Source: Malania oleifera (taxonomy: Eukaryota; Streptophyta; Magnoliopsida; Santalales; Ximeniaceae). Taken from it: DNA of 64,000 nucleotides. The position numbers were made by a program, and so were the translations under genes. Each line of letters starts with the position of its first letter. Position 1 is the stretch's first letter. The notes under the pieces are model-generated. The model was not told the origin of the DNA. It did not search any database and saw nothing but the letters and a program-made list of their open reading frames with translations. Below, one piece after another: positions 45,916-58,534 of the stretch. The stretch spans positions 11,315,764 through 11,379,763 of the forward strand of contig NC_080422.1 of assembly GCF_029873635.1 (NCBI RefSeq), given 5' to 3'.

Positions 45916-47639
45916 AGTGGTATCAGAGCCGACGGTTCGTAACTCTAGGTATGCAACATCGTGAAAAGTCGAGACGTGAAACTAATTCTCTTGACATGCT
46001 AACAGTTGGAGGACCAAGTGTGTGACCGAGACCAATAAGGATCATTTAGGCTGTGGATGGATTCGAATAGGGTCAAGACGTGAGAATTAGGATTGGTTCG
46101 AAGGCACGTGAAATGTAATCTGACGCACGTAAGACGCCAATGGTAATGCTCACTTGAGCAACTGTTGGGGAATTGGGCTTACTCCTATAAGAGAGACGAT
46201 TTCTGTTCAAGGGTGTTGACCTTATTGGTCATATCCCGTTTTGATTATGACAAATATTCTGGTATTTAATGATTGATGAGTTTGTGTGTAGAACCAATCG
46301 AAAGTATCATATGGTGCACACACATGACACATGAAGTGAAGACCTGAAGACCTTGAAAATTATTTCATGTTGTATTGTAATTTAATCCTTTATTTGGGTC
46401 TGTAATAGTAACATAGGAACATGATCTATAATAATTAATGTCTTACCTGCATGGTAGGATGGATAAGCTTAAGACCATAGATGGACCTTAGGGAACATCC
46501 TTTGGTCAACCTTCGGTCGATCAACGTTGGATTTTTTCGGTATCCTAAAAAAGACCTAGAATAACCCTAGGATCCACATGCATGCTTAAATATATATGCT
46601 CATATGAATAGAGTTAAGGTATAATGGACTTGGAACTGAAATGTATGAAAAATACATGTTCGGTCGACCAAACTTAAGAGCATAATTTCTCACGGTCTAC
46701 AGAACCGGCTTGGGTCAACAGTTTGACCATGTCACGGTCGACCGAATGATTATGCGCCGAAATTGCGTAATTGGACGTTTTAACCTGGGTTTTACGGTTT
46801 ATTTTTTTAATTAAATGTCCAAAATTGTTCAATATTTTAATAAAGTGCCAAAATCATCATTCTTGAACTTTATTACACTATTTATGAAGTTTTGGTAATT
46901 TTTTGTCGTAGGAAAATTCATAGGAACCAAAACCGACACCTGTTCGTATTTCATGCATAACTTTTCCATCCAAGCTCCGATTGAGACAATTCAAATTTCT
47001 GGAGAAAGAAGAAAGGATTATCTACAACTTTTGTGTTTTGAATTTTGTGAGAAACTAGCTCCAGAAGAATCAGATTTGCGATGAATAGAGAATGAAAAAA
47101 ATGAAAAAAATATAATAATTCGGGTCCTCTAAATGGGTCAAATCTCCTATCCGGGTCGTGGCTTCACGGATCATAGGGCAGCGTATTCCTCTTCCCTATA
47201 TATTTTTCTCTTATTCTTCTTTCCCGCAGGCAGCCCCGTGGGGGTTCTCCTCTCTTCATCTTCTTCTTCTTCTCTTCTTCTCTTTTCCTTGGTTCATTCC
47301 CGTCCTCTCTTCCTCTATTTCAGTTTGTATTCCTTCTTCCCTAGTTCCTCCTCTTTCCCTTTTATTCTTTCCTCTTCTTCCCTTCTCCTTGTTGTTCCTT
47401 GTCATCTCTTTCTCTGTATCTTCCTTGGCCACTCTCTCCCTTTTTCATTCTCTTATACTTACTCAGCCCTCTTCCTCTCGGTTACTCACCAGGAAGCACC
47501 AGCACCCTCTGGAAGACCAGCAATCTCCTCTGTTCATCTCCGCAAGCACAGCAATTACCAGAAGACAACTTCACCCGAGGCCAACTTGCTAGCTACCGTG
47601 AGTACCAGCAGCAACCAAGCCACCACAGCCATGGTTTTA

Positions 47640-47830
47640 AATAACGGCCGTTACGTAACGTAACGGCCGATACGTAACGTAAATCAAGGGCTCCGAAACC
47701 GATCCGGGCCGATAATGCGGTTCGGAAAAAATTCACAGCCGTAACGGCCGTTACGTCTCCGTAACGGTCCGTAACAGCCGTTACCCCTACGTTACACTCC
47801 GTAACAGTCCGTTACGGACCGTTACATACC
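47640..47830. repeat. hAT left subterminal CCGTAACGG/CGTTACG array
   Basis: Dense words such as GGCCGTTACGTAACGTAACG and CCGTAACGG in both orientations occupy the first 200 bp; related GTTACG/CGCGACC words fill the last 110 bp (53938-54030). Such subterminal repeats are the usual hAT transposase-binding sites. The right side has drifted toward CCCGCGACC. Confidence 0.8.
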
Positions 47831-50083
47831 GACAACTTGCAGAATCTGCTTTCTGCTGCGCAGCGTTCCTTTCCCCCTTTCCCGAGTCCCAAGCACCCAT
47901 CTACCATTCAATCTACCTAAATCTAACATTCAAAAACAAAAATACTTACTTGCAGTTTTGTTGGCCGAGCCGCTGAAGCTATAAGATGGCTTCACGCCTT
48001 CACTCCTTTGAAGCCTGAGTTACTCATCTTCGCAGCCTTCGTTTCCTGAATCCTGAACCTAACAAAGTTCTTCGAAGCTTGAGAGTGGCCAAAGGCAGCT
48101 TCATCCGCCACCGCCAGTCGTCGCACTCGCCGCCACCAGCCAGCCCTCTACCAGTCGTCGGCGTCGTCGCACTCGCAGCCACCAGCCAGCCCTCCGCCAG
48201 TCGTCGCACGAAGCTTCGAGGCTTCGAGGCTCCTCCATCCTCCGAGTCGCCTCCCCTCTCTCGGTCTCACTCAGAGTCTCAGACTCTCTGCCCTCTGCTC
48301 ATCTCGCGTATGAGATAAGCTTTATTTCAATAACACTCAACACCCACAACCACATTTTAAATATTTTATTATGTTTTTTTTTTAATTATAATTTATTGTA
48401 AGTAATGTTTGTTAAATTGAATTAAAAAAAAAAAGAGTAATTTAATAGAGTAAAAAGCTTTAAAATTTCAGATTCATTTAATATGCAAATTGGTTCCTAA
48501 ACAATTTAAGCATGTCATATTCTGTTTTGATTAACATACTTTTATTCATTCTTTACGTATTCTTTCTTTCCTTTTGGTTTCATTGCATATAAAATATATA
48601 TTATTTTAAAATAATGACTATGACATGGCATTCCAAAAATATGGAGTGGACAATTTCTCATGTTCTATTTCTATGCTATTTTATATTTGTGAGTAAAACA
48701 ACATTTTGCATAATTATTTCCCCTAACAGCATTTTTTTTGTTGTAAATTATTATATTCATATACAATATCAATTTCATTTATATGGTATCGCATTAACAT
48801 TTTTTGAAAGCTGACACCGTTAGAAATAGACTAATAGTATTATGGTTACAGACTTCCAAGATACAACATTAGTACAAAAAATACTCTTTTCTAGTCTTAT
48901 GCCTTGCCTATAGATGCAGCTCTTGTTTTTTTTTTCTTTTCAAAGATCAGAAATCTCCCACATCTTAAACTTTTTATTATGTTTTTTTTTTAATTATAAT
49001 TTGTTGTAAATTATGTTTGTTAAATTGAATTAAAAAAAGAGTAATTTAATAGAGTAAAAAATCAAAAATAGTAATAATTATGTAAAATAAAATTTTCTTA
49101 ATTTATAAATATTTTAATTGTCTTATATTTTTTGAAAGGTAATTAGGAAAATTTAGTTTTATCACATATTTCCTATTTATAAATATTTTTTAAGTTTTAA
49201 AATATCATTTTGACGTTAAATTTAAAATTAGGTAAAATAAATCGTTACATGATCTATTTTTTGTTTTTCAGTTATCAAATAAAGTAAAAATTGATAACTT
49301 AATAAAAAACATTTTAACCTAATAGTTAATATATTAATAATTCAGATTTTTGCTAATTACTAGTTTACTACTGGAATTTGTAGAAAAATTTTATTTTAAT
49401 CCATAAATTGAGAAAATGCTTAAAAAATTAAATAGAAAATTTATACTGTATGGATCTCTATTAGTGATGCTGTGATGTATATAAAAGTAGAACAAGTTTT
49501 TTCCACCTTTAAAATTACAATGTTAATTTCTTATAGTTATAAATAAAAATAAAATCAAGTTAAAAAATAATGAAAATACCTTTTTAAAGATAAAGGAATA
49601 TATTTTTTTGTAATAAAATATCTAATATTTTAATCCATATACTGAGAAAATGTTTAAAAAATTAAATAGTCAATTTGTAATGTATGGATCTCTATTTGTG
49701 ATGCTATGATGTATATGAAAGTAGAGCAAAAATCTTTTTCACCTGTTAATTTCTTATAGTTATAAATGAAAATAAAATCAAGCTATAAAAAATAATGAAA
49801 ATATCTTTTTAAAGATAAAGGAATATATTTTTTTTGTAATAAAATATCTAATATTTTATAATTTTGTTTATTTATATATAAAAATAATAAACATTACTTA
49901 TTATTTTTAATCAAATATTATACTTATTTTTACGTAATAAGTATTTAAAATTAGGACTATTTAGTACTTATTATTTAATATTTACTAAATTACTAATTAT
50001 ATTATTCCTGTCATTGTAGGAAGGTTGTAACTTTGTATTTTCTTTATATTTTGTGTAGAGATCATCAAATTAAGTCTATCAAT
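47831..50083 (+). other. hAT leader and intron-like region with internal duplications
   Basis: 47950-48320 is GC-richer (proline/serine codons, an internal ~54-bp duplication around 48117-48210) and may be an untranslated first exon. 48330-50030 is AT-rich. A ~90-bp block (ATTATGTTTTTTTTTTAATT...AATAGAGTAAAAA) occurs at about 48370 and 48978, and a ~235-bp block (CTGAGAAAATG...GATGCTATGATGTATAT type) at about 49410 and 49640. A consistent acceptor TTGTGTAG ends near 50058, just before the transposase start. Confidence 0.5.
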
Positions 50084-53000
50084 ATGTCACGTGATAGAGG
50101 AAATGAAAACTTACCTAGTGAAGATATTGGATGGCATTTTGGTACTGCGGTAGACGGTAATAGACATGTTATTATGTGTAAGTTATGTGGGAAGATAATC
50201 AAAGGGGGCATTACACGCTTGAAACAACACTTGGCACATAAAAAGGGTCAAGTAGCTGGATGCTCAAATGTGACCACACAAGTAAAAGAACAAATGATAA
50301 AACATCTACAACAGTATGCTAAGAAGAAAAGAGATAAACAAAAAAGGCAAGAAGAAGCAGAAGCCCAAATTAGAGGAGATTTTGAGAATTTCAGCGATGA
50401 AGAAGACTTGGAAGAAGAAAGTATGAGATTCGCTCGACAAGAAAGCATGCGATCACAACAACAATGGGAAGAGAGACAAAGATTTCGAGCAAGAACAACT
50501 GGAAGGGGTAATATTTATGAAGAGGGAGGTGGCTCTGGCAGTGGTGCTACCAGTGGTTTCAATAGAGCAGGAGCTCGATCTTATAGTGGTCGAGAAGCTG
50601 GAGGTAGTGGACGACAATGGATCAATCCTGATGCCCCTGAAGTTAGACTAAAGGCAATGGATCCTATTTTAGAAAGAAGCAAGAGTGCGAAACAACCAAA
50701 ACTCAACACAAAGTTACTGAAAGGTTTAAGAAGTAAATTAGGAAAAGCGGTTGGAAAATTCCTAATTTATAATCGGATTCCAGCGAATGTAGCTGACTCT
50801 CCATTTATGCAGCCTATGCTTGATATTGCTGCAGAGGTTGGAAAGGGGGTGAAGGGTCCATCACCCTATGAGATATCTGAAATTTATTTGGAGCAAGAGT
50901 ATCAAGAAATGAAAAATTATATAGCTTCTTTTGCTGGAATTTGGAAGGAAAGAGGTGTAACACTTATGTGTGATGGTTGGTCAGGACCAACTAGAAAACA
51001 CATTATAAACTTTTTAGTTTATTGCGATAGAGGCACCGTGTTTCATAAATCAGTTGATGCTTCTGATGTGCCAAGCAGAACAGCTGAATATTATTTCAGG
51101 TAATTTTCTAATTTTAATTGTATATGCAAATAGTATTATGGACTTGCATGTTTTTAATATATAGTAGTAATTATTGAATTTATAATTTCATTTCAGATTA
51201 ATGGATGAGGTGGTTGAAGAAATTGGAGAGGAGAATGTTGTCCAAGTAGTGACTGATAATGAAGCTGCAATGAAGGCAGGAGGAAAATTATTAATGCAGA
51301 AGAGGCCCAATCTCTATTGGACAGCATGTGCAACTCATTGCATAGACCTTATTCTTGAAGATATTGGTAAGAAAAGTAACGTGAAGAAGGTCTTAGAAGA
51401 TGCAAGAACAATAACCTCATTTATTTACAACCACACATGGACAGTGAATTTCATGAAGAAATTCACAAATAATAGAGAGTTACTTCGCCCTGCCATCACT
51501 CGATTTGCCACAAATTTCATTGCTTTGGAGACTATTGTCAGGCATAAACAAGCACTAAGGGAAATGTTTACATCTGATGCTTGGAAAAACTCAAGGTTTG
51601 GAATGGCAAAATCAGGCCCAGCATATGATTCAAAGAAAATTATCTTAGGCAAAGAGTTTTGGCAAAAGGCCTCTGATATAATTAAAGTGCAAGAACCCTT
51701 GGTGAAAGTTCTTAAATTGGTTGATGGTGATGAAAAACCAACCATGGGCTTCATATACGAGGCAATTGATAGGGCGAAGTTGGCCATTCAAAAAGATTAC
51801 CGGTTTTACAAAGACTATTGGAAAATTATTGACAACCGGTGGAGTTTTCAGTTGCACCAAGATTTGCACGCTGCTGGTAAGTGTAAATCAAATACAATTT
51901 CTTATTATTTTAACTTTTAAATTATGCATGGTTGCATTAGAAAACTATTGATTAATATGTTTCTAAATTTAATTGTAGGGTATTTTTTGAACCCACAATT
52001 TCTTTATGGTGCCCCACCCTCTCCTGAAGTTGCTAGAGAAGTCATGGATGGAGTTAAAAAAGTGATAACCAAGTTGGTACCCGATATAGATACTCAAATT
52101 CGGGCTATTAATCAAGTAAGTATTGGTTCCATTAAATTGAATAATGAATTGTTCTAGTATTTAATAATACTTTTAAGAATAATTATTAATATATCTAATT
52201 AATTAATTATATTTCACAATCATCCTTTTTTAGTTGTTGCTATATCGAGATAGGCAGGAGACTTTTGGAACCCCGTTGGCTCAAAGGGCAGTAAAACAAA
52301 CAAATCCTGGTAAATATGGCAATATAGCTAAATAATAGAGAATTACTCTATTTTCTCTCTTTGTGTTCAAATTTGACTTTTGAAATACGCTATACTAACA
52401 TAAAACTCTTTTTAATTATTCATGCAGCTGAATGGTGGATTCATTATGGCTTGTGTGCTCCTGAGCTCCAAAGAATAGCAATTAGAGTTCTTAGCCAGAC
52501 CACATCAGCTTCGAACTGTGAGCAGTAATTGCAGCACCTATAGCCTCATCCATACGAAAACAAGAAATAGATTAAAGTACATGAGACTACAAAAACTTGT
52601 TTTCGTACATTACAACATGAGGTTAAAGTTAAGACGTACAATGAGAAGAAGCCAACGAGAAATTGAAGAGGGTTTCAATCCTATCAATTTGGACTACATT
52701 TTCGAAGAAGATGATCCTTTAAGTCAATGGTTAGAGGAGAGAGAGACACCACTACTCGACGGTCAGGACAATTCAAATTGGTTAAATGAAGAGGTTGGTG
52801 GTACTACAGAAGGAGGTGATCAACCACCAATAAACGCGCATGATGATTCAAGTTCAAGTCCTGAACGCACACAAAGTGATGACAATCTTGGTTTGAGCCC
52901 ACCAAGTGATGATGATGGTAATAGTGGTGCTGGAGCTGGGGTTGGGGGGGGTGGCAGTGGTGGTGGTGGTGGAGGCGGCGGTGTAGAATATAATTATGGA

Positions 53001-53534
53001 TATGATACAGGGACATCATTTGGAAGGGATATATATCCTTCTGATCCTTATGGACTACATGACATACCTGAAAATTATGACTTGGGTATTCCTCCAGGGA
53101 ACCAATCTTCACAACCCAGGAGAAGGAGTGCTCGTGGTGACCCTAGCGATTCTACTGAAGATTCATATGGTGTGGTTCGTAGTTTTGGCGACTTTGGTTT
53201 AGATGGTTCATCATCACAATCATATGGATCTCATCCAGCATATCCACATTATGCATCTCGTGACTCATATTTTTATCCCAGTGGATCAGGAATCTCAGGA
53301 TCTAGTGAGTCTTCTTCTACACACTACCCAGAGCCAGCCCCTGCCCCAACTTATAGACATTATTCAGGAGAATTTTCATCACCAGTACATTTTCAAGAGC
53401 AACAACAAAATGACGCAAACTTGGGTTCATTTAACTATGTATTTCCACAAGGATGGGGAGATAATTTCCCATCCCAATCTCAAGATACAGATGCAAATTA
53501 TGAAGACCCTCCACGTCATTCTTTTTGGTGGTGA
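50084..53534 (+). pseudogene. hAT transposase (BED finger, DUF659, dimerisation domain), single frameshift
   Basis: Exons 50084-51099, 51197-51876, 51979-52115, 52234-52309 and 52428-53534, all with GT donors and AG acceptors in matching phase. Residues from about 15 hold a BED zinc finger (CKLCGK...RLKQHLAHKKG), then a basic/Gly-rich stretch, the DUF659 catalytic segment (GVTLMCDGWSGPTRKHIINF; VVTDNEAAMKAGG; WTACATHCIDLILEDIGKKS) and the C-terminal dimerisation motif (AEWWIHYGLCAPELQRIAIR, VLSQTTSASNCE). One extra base at about 52524 inserts a stop directly after NCE, inside the conserved CERNWS motif. The frame beyond is open to 53534 and ends in a Gly/Ser-rich tail. The exon lengths sum to one base more than a multiple of three, as one insertion predicts. 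With this break it is unlikely to be active. The ATG at 50084 was chosen because it follows a likely splice acceptor. Confidence 0.9.
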
Positions 53535-54304
53535 CATGTGTTATGTTATAAATTTGTAATATTGTATTCATGTATTTTCAACTATTTATTGATATTTGAT
53601 ATTAATCACTTTTTAAATTCATGTATATGTAATCACTGTAATGTGTATATTGAGTATTAAGTCTATTGAGTATTGATTCATTTTTAGTAACTTTATGACT
53701 TTAATTAATTGATTCTTACATTTCTACATCTTTTTACTCATTAAACTAATGTAAACTATAAAAAAATATGCTTTTTTTTGTAAACAGCGCACTAAAATTA
53801 ATATAAAAATCATAATGCCTATTAAAAAGCATTTGTAGAGTGAATGAAAGCCTGCAAAATTCATTAAAAATCATGTATTAATGGATTTCATGCTTATTTT
53901 TTAATTTTGGCATGGTTGTGCATGTGTGAAAAAAATTCACGACCGTTACGCCCGCTTCCCGTTACGTAACACCAGCGTCTCCCGCGACCCGCGACACCCG
54001 CGACCGTTTCGCGACGTTACCCGCGACCGCGATTTCGAACCATGACCACAGCTACCAGCATCTACTCCACGGCAGCAAATCTTCAGTAGCCATGGCTGAA
54101 CACAGCATCACAGGCACCCCCTGTCTCAGCAGAGAACAGCCCCAGCCATACCAGCACAGCCCGAGACTACCACCACCGAGCATACCCTCTACCAGCAGCT
54201 GTGCACAACATCACCTCAGAACCACCTTCTGCAACGTAGGCTTTGCCCCTTGCCATGACAGCTCCAGCTACCGGAAACAAACCAGCCATCCAAGCCTCTG
54301 TTTT

Positions 54305-54369
<65 letters not shown>

Positions 54370-55040
54370 TTTATTTTTGTTAATTCTTTAAATACTAAAT
54401 AAAGTTTAGTTTTTTTTAAATGTTATTTGAAATTTCTTTTTAAGTTTGACATTGTCAAGTGTTTAACTCTTGTCAAATTTATTTATTTGTTTATCTAATT
54501 AGTGGGAGTTTTAATTTAGTCTTTTTAATTAAGTCTAGTTTGATTTCTTGTGTTTTCATTATTTTTTTCTTTTTTTTGTTATCGTTTATGTGTTAAATTT
54601 TTGTTGTTTTGTGTTTAAATTGTGATTGTGGTTTGAGTTATTATTTTGGTTAAAGATCCAATTTTTAGTGTGTGTGTGTGTTAAATTCGATTAAGTTTCC
54701 ATAGCGTATTTTTAATTCCATGTTTAAAGTTTCCATTTTTAGTTAATGTGCTTTGGTATTTCCTTGAGTAGCCTAGGGTTTCCTTTATTATTATTTAATT
54801 CCGTACGTGCTAGTTTTAGGACTTTAATTTGTGCTTTCATTTAAGTCTCCACAATCTTGAAAACTCTTGAATCTGAACTGAGTTCAGTACATTTTTATTT
54901 TCGACTGGACGAACGTAAATTTTGAGATTAAATGCATTCCCTGAGGAGAAGATCTAGCCCTTGGGTTAAATATTACACGACGTAACTCCTATACTTGGGA
55001 TAGCTTCCGAGCTGTTCATTTTTCGAGTGAGTCAAGTTTT

Positions 55041-55059
55041 TTGCGCCGTTGCCAGGGAA
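55041..55059 (+). promoter_or_regulatory. tRNA-Asp-type primer-binding site
   Basis: TTGCGCCGTTGCCAGGGA lies six bases after the 5' LTR and matches the Athila/Tat primer site TGGCGCCGTTGCCGGGGA, complementary to the 3' end of plant tRNA-Asp, at all but two positions. Confidence 0.8.
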
Positions 55060-55167
55060 TGTCATTCTTAGTCTCAATTTTGTGTTTTTCCCGTCATTTT
55101 TATTAGTTTTATGAAAAAAAAAACAAAAAATAAAAATAAAAACAGAAAAAATTTTGAGTTTTGAAAA

Positions 55168-56808
55168 ATGGCTGCACCTACACCGCGCACGATTATGGAT
55201 TTTTTGCAGCTTGAATATGCCACTGCATCCTCTTCCACTGTTTTGCCTTATGACGAGCTTAATTTCATGATGTAACATGGGAGGACGTCATTGCTACCCG
55301 AGTTCTGCGGGTCGGAATCTGAGTGCCCTTATCAGCACCTAGTAGAGTTTGAGTTAACCTGCAACATGTTTTTCTCTTATGCTAGAGCCGACGAATCTAC
55401 TAGACTGAATTTATTTCTTGCTACTTTGCAGGATAGGGCACTGATTTGGTTTCATTCTATGAGACCTTATTCTATCACTAATTGGACTAATATGGAGCAT
55501 GAATTCCTGTATGCATTTTGTCCCTCACAGAAAACTCAATTTTTGCAGGAACAGATTCTTAATTTTGTGCAGCAGGATGATGAGACATTTCGGGCTTGTT
55601 GGGAGCGATTCAAGGATCTACTAAGCACTTGTCCACATCACGGGTTTGATTCATGGAGGTTAGCTGATTATTTTTATAGTGCTCTTACCCCTGATTGTAA
55701 GTGTTTTGTCCAAACTATGTCTAATGGAGAGCCTATCAGCGAGGATCCAGATCAGGTATTATCATTCTTTGATTACTTAGTTTACAATGTCCCACAGTGC
55801 AACACACGATGCACTCAGGCACCCATAACTGCATACCCTATCAGCACAATCAGTGGTGGAGATGTATACGAGCCACCAAATTGCCCAAACAACCCTCCGC
55901 CTCAATATCAGCCACAACAGATCCCTCCGAGCTGTACGTCGTCAGACCTTTTTGAGGATAGCATAACACAGATGGCGAACATGCTCCAACAATTCATGCA
56001 AACTCAAGTCGATCATAATAATGAATTGCGGGATACCATTAATGCGATAAGCACGCAGTTGGACATCTTAGAAAGCGAAGAATTGCCCATGGAACCTCAG
56101 CCTAGTCCTCAAGAGTACTAGCAGCCACAACAATAAATATACGATGTTTCTCTTGAGATAGCAAAGACCACCACTACTTCGAGAAGCGAGAAAGAATTTC
56201 CCCAACTTGAGATGCTCATCGTCGGACAACCAGTTGTCCCAGCACTAGAAGTCACGGTTGAACCAAAAGAGGTCAAAGAAAAATAAGAGGAAACGGGGCC
56301 AGAAGTGGAGCAGTTAGTTGATGAGGAGACTGATACCCATACGAAGTACCAACCTGTGGTACCTCATACTCCGAGCTCAGAAACCATGAAACCGTCACTC
56401 CCACTTGAATCAAATGTTAAGAAGCCTAATGTGGAGGCAGACTCTTGCAGTGGTATGATGATATGTACACCCGATAAAGAGGGTGACCATATAATTTTTA
56501 AAGAACCAAGTAAAACCTTTAATGTTAATGCTTCTGAAGAACTGTAGGTAATTATTCCGATCACTTTCTCTCAACCGTTAGTTCGTAAAGAAGTATATTT
56601 CCTGGACACAATGTTAAATAAAGACCCTTTCTTGTTCACACATGAGGGTCGACCTGCACACAAATTGTTTGGTATTTTGACACGCATTAATTCATTTGAG
56701 ATTGATTTTCGTGCAGGTTTGAAGATTGATCCACTATGGCGGCTTAAATTTGGAGAACCGTCGATGCAATTTATAGACCTGCGGCCACCAGAAGAAATTC
56801 CTCCTTAG
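55168..56808 (+). pseudogene. Athila-type gag with five in-frame stop codons
   Basis: ATG 55168 opens MAAPTPRTIMDFLQLEYATA. The Retrotrans_gag-like core is clear (LNLFLATLQDRALIWFHSMR, MEHEFLYAFCPSQKTQFLQE, FRACWERFKDLLSTCPHHGF), followed by a Pro/Gln-rich stretch and a C-terminal part ending RPPEEIPP. The whole 547-codon frame runs 55168-56808 without a single frameshift, but is interrupted by stops at 55273, 56119, 56134, 56284 and 56545. Gag proteins form the retrotransposon particle. Downstream, where pol should follow, there is only non-coding DNA. Confidence 0.85.
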
Positions 56809-58520
56809 CCTCTGCCAGACAATTGTGATGTTTTTCTTTCCCTTATTTTCCTTTTATTTTATCTTATTTTATTTTTAGTTAGTTTTCAGGACCATTTTCT
56901 CGTAGTTCGATTTTTGTTATTTCGCCACTCAGGTACGCTTTACTTTTCTCGTGCACAGTCCTTTCTATTTCCCCTATCCTTTCATATTGAGGACAATGTT
57001 CCACTTTAGTTGGGGGGGGGATGAGCATTCGTATGTGACACTGTGCACGTACACGTACTGGGTTTTAAAAATAAAAAAAATAAAATAAAAAAAAATAAAA
57101 AAATCAAAAAATCAAAAAAAAAAAATCAAAAAGAAAGAGAGAAAGAAGGAGGAGCATTGAAGGATTACATTGCATTATGCCATGCTTAACAATGTGTATA
57201 CCTTTCACATAACTTACGAATTACACACTTGAGTCAATCATGCATTGTTTCTCTTTATATGATCTTATGACTCCATGAAGAATCGATTGGTAGTACATTC
57301 GTGTTAATTTGGCTATATAATTTCCTGTATTTACACGACATCTCACGAGGCTAAATAAACACATTCACGTGATTCATTGCACTTAGAGTTTCCTTGTGAG
57401 CACTTAGAGAACACCCGCGGCGACTATGATACCTTTGTGAGATATTCTTGAGCTATTATCGTCCTTTTGAGCGTTAATATCAAATCAGAGTTCATAGAAC
57501 TCAATTTTCTTTTTCTGGATGATTCCTTGTATACTAGTCTCTGTCTTTGATTTGCTAGCCTAGAGGTGACACCTAGTTGGGAGATAGAAACCTAGGTCTT
57601 GTAGCTTACTCAAGATGTGAAGGCTGAGCCATCCTTAGAGATAGACTTAGTTCATAGACCACTATTCAAGTTCAATTCCCATTAATGGTATGAAGATTAC
57701 AAAAGAAGTGTTATGATTGTCCTAATTGATTAAGAAAAGACAGAAAATGAAGAATGAGCAAAATAAAGAATAAGCAATACACATGCGCATGAAATGAAAT
57801 GTCAATGCCGGCCCAAATACATATCACAAAAAGTCAAGGACGACATATATTTTCCATGTATGAAGATTCTTCAACCGATTAATACCTCAGATGCATTCAT
57901 GACAAGTTTGTGAGTAAGTTGATCTAGGGTGGTCTCAGTTGGATATGGCAAGTAGGTGAGAAGATGTTAGGGTGAAGGACCCGACACCTCATAGATAGGT
58001 TAGATCCTTTCTAGACTAGTCCACTCCATATACTTAGCGTTGTTCCTTTTAATATGTGGGATGTTTGATTGCAACACTCCTCCTCACATATGACGAGTGA
58101 ACCCATTTTCTTTGAGTGTTCTTGAGGGTATAACAGTTAGGCCGAGTCAAAGCAACCGTTCTGTAGGTGTCCACTGGTGTCTTAGGTGTATTGAGTCACA
58201 CACATCACAAACACCTCGAGAGTTTACCTGTTTATACTCGAACTTATATGACTGCATTAACTCTGAATGTGCCACTAATTAACTTCATGTGAGCAAGCTG
58301 TTCTTGAATGACATATAAACGATAAAACTTGCATGAGTGACGTGTTTTGGAGTCGTGTGCATTGAATATGAACGAGCTTGTGTGAAATTCAGTTATGTTC
58401 TTGTATGTGAAGTGGTATAATTATGTCGCATGTGCATTGATTTCATGATTACTGGAGTATATAGTTGTAGATACCACCCTAAGATTCATTCACGTCATTT
58501 GCTAGAGACTAGCAAAACGT
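56809..58520 (+). other. Non-coding internal region of the gag-only element
   Basis: About 1.7 kb with no recognisable pol or env domain. A first polypurine-like motif TTAGTTGGGGGGGG is at about 57006-57019, followed by an A-rich block (57067-57131). Later sequence resembles the long 3' non-coding part of Athila-group elements. Confidence 0.6.
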
Positions 58521-58534
58521 TAGTTGGGGGGGTG
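58519..58534 (+). promoter_or_regulatory. Polypurine tract of the gag-only element
   Basis: CGTTAGTTGGGGGGGTG lies directly before the 3' LTR start. It is the expected second-strand priming site. The motif TTAGTTGGGGGGG occurs once more at about 57006. Confidence 0.75.

Larger units (their letters stand above)
47630..54044 (+). mobile_element. hAT transposon, 6415 bp, innermost layer of the nest
   Basis: Starts CATGGTTTTAAAT and ends ATTTCGAACCATG: 13-bp terminal inverted repeats with two mismatches. It is flanked by perfect 8-bp duplications ACCACAGC at 47622-47629 and 54045-54052; the uninterrupted site is seen at the matching place in the 3' LTR (CACCACAGCTACC). It carries a five-exon transposase gene with one frameshift, subterminal CCGTAACGG arrays and a long AT-rich leader/intron region. 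It is the youngest insertion in the nest. Confidence 0.95.
46747..55034 (+). repeat. 5' LTR of the gag-only element (split by hAT)
   Basis: Segments 46747-47629 and 54053-55034. Starts TGATTATGCGCCGAAATTGC, ends TTTTCGAGTGAGTCA. A TATA-like CCTATATATTTT lies at about 47195. A long (TC)n tract at 54305-54364 replaces the shorter (TC)n(AC)n tract of the 3' LTR. Reading frames over the serine/proline-rich part are LTR sequence, not genes. Confidence 0.9.

Noticed and set aside
47133..47663. Long serine/proline-rich open frames (also at 58921-59747)
   Set aside because: They lie entirely inside the two LTRs of the gag-only element, follow CT-rich microsatellite-like sequence and have no domain.
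48079..48318. 80-codon Ser/Pro-rich frame in the hAT leader
   Set aside because: Explained by a ~54-bp internal duplication; no recognisable domain, more likely an untranslated exon.
52804..53559. His-rich minus- and plus-strand frames over the end of the hAT transposase
   Set aside because: Shadows of the Gly/Ser-rich C-terminal tail of the transposase in other frames.
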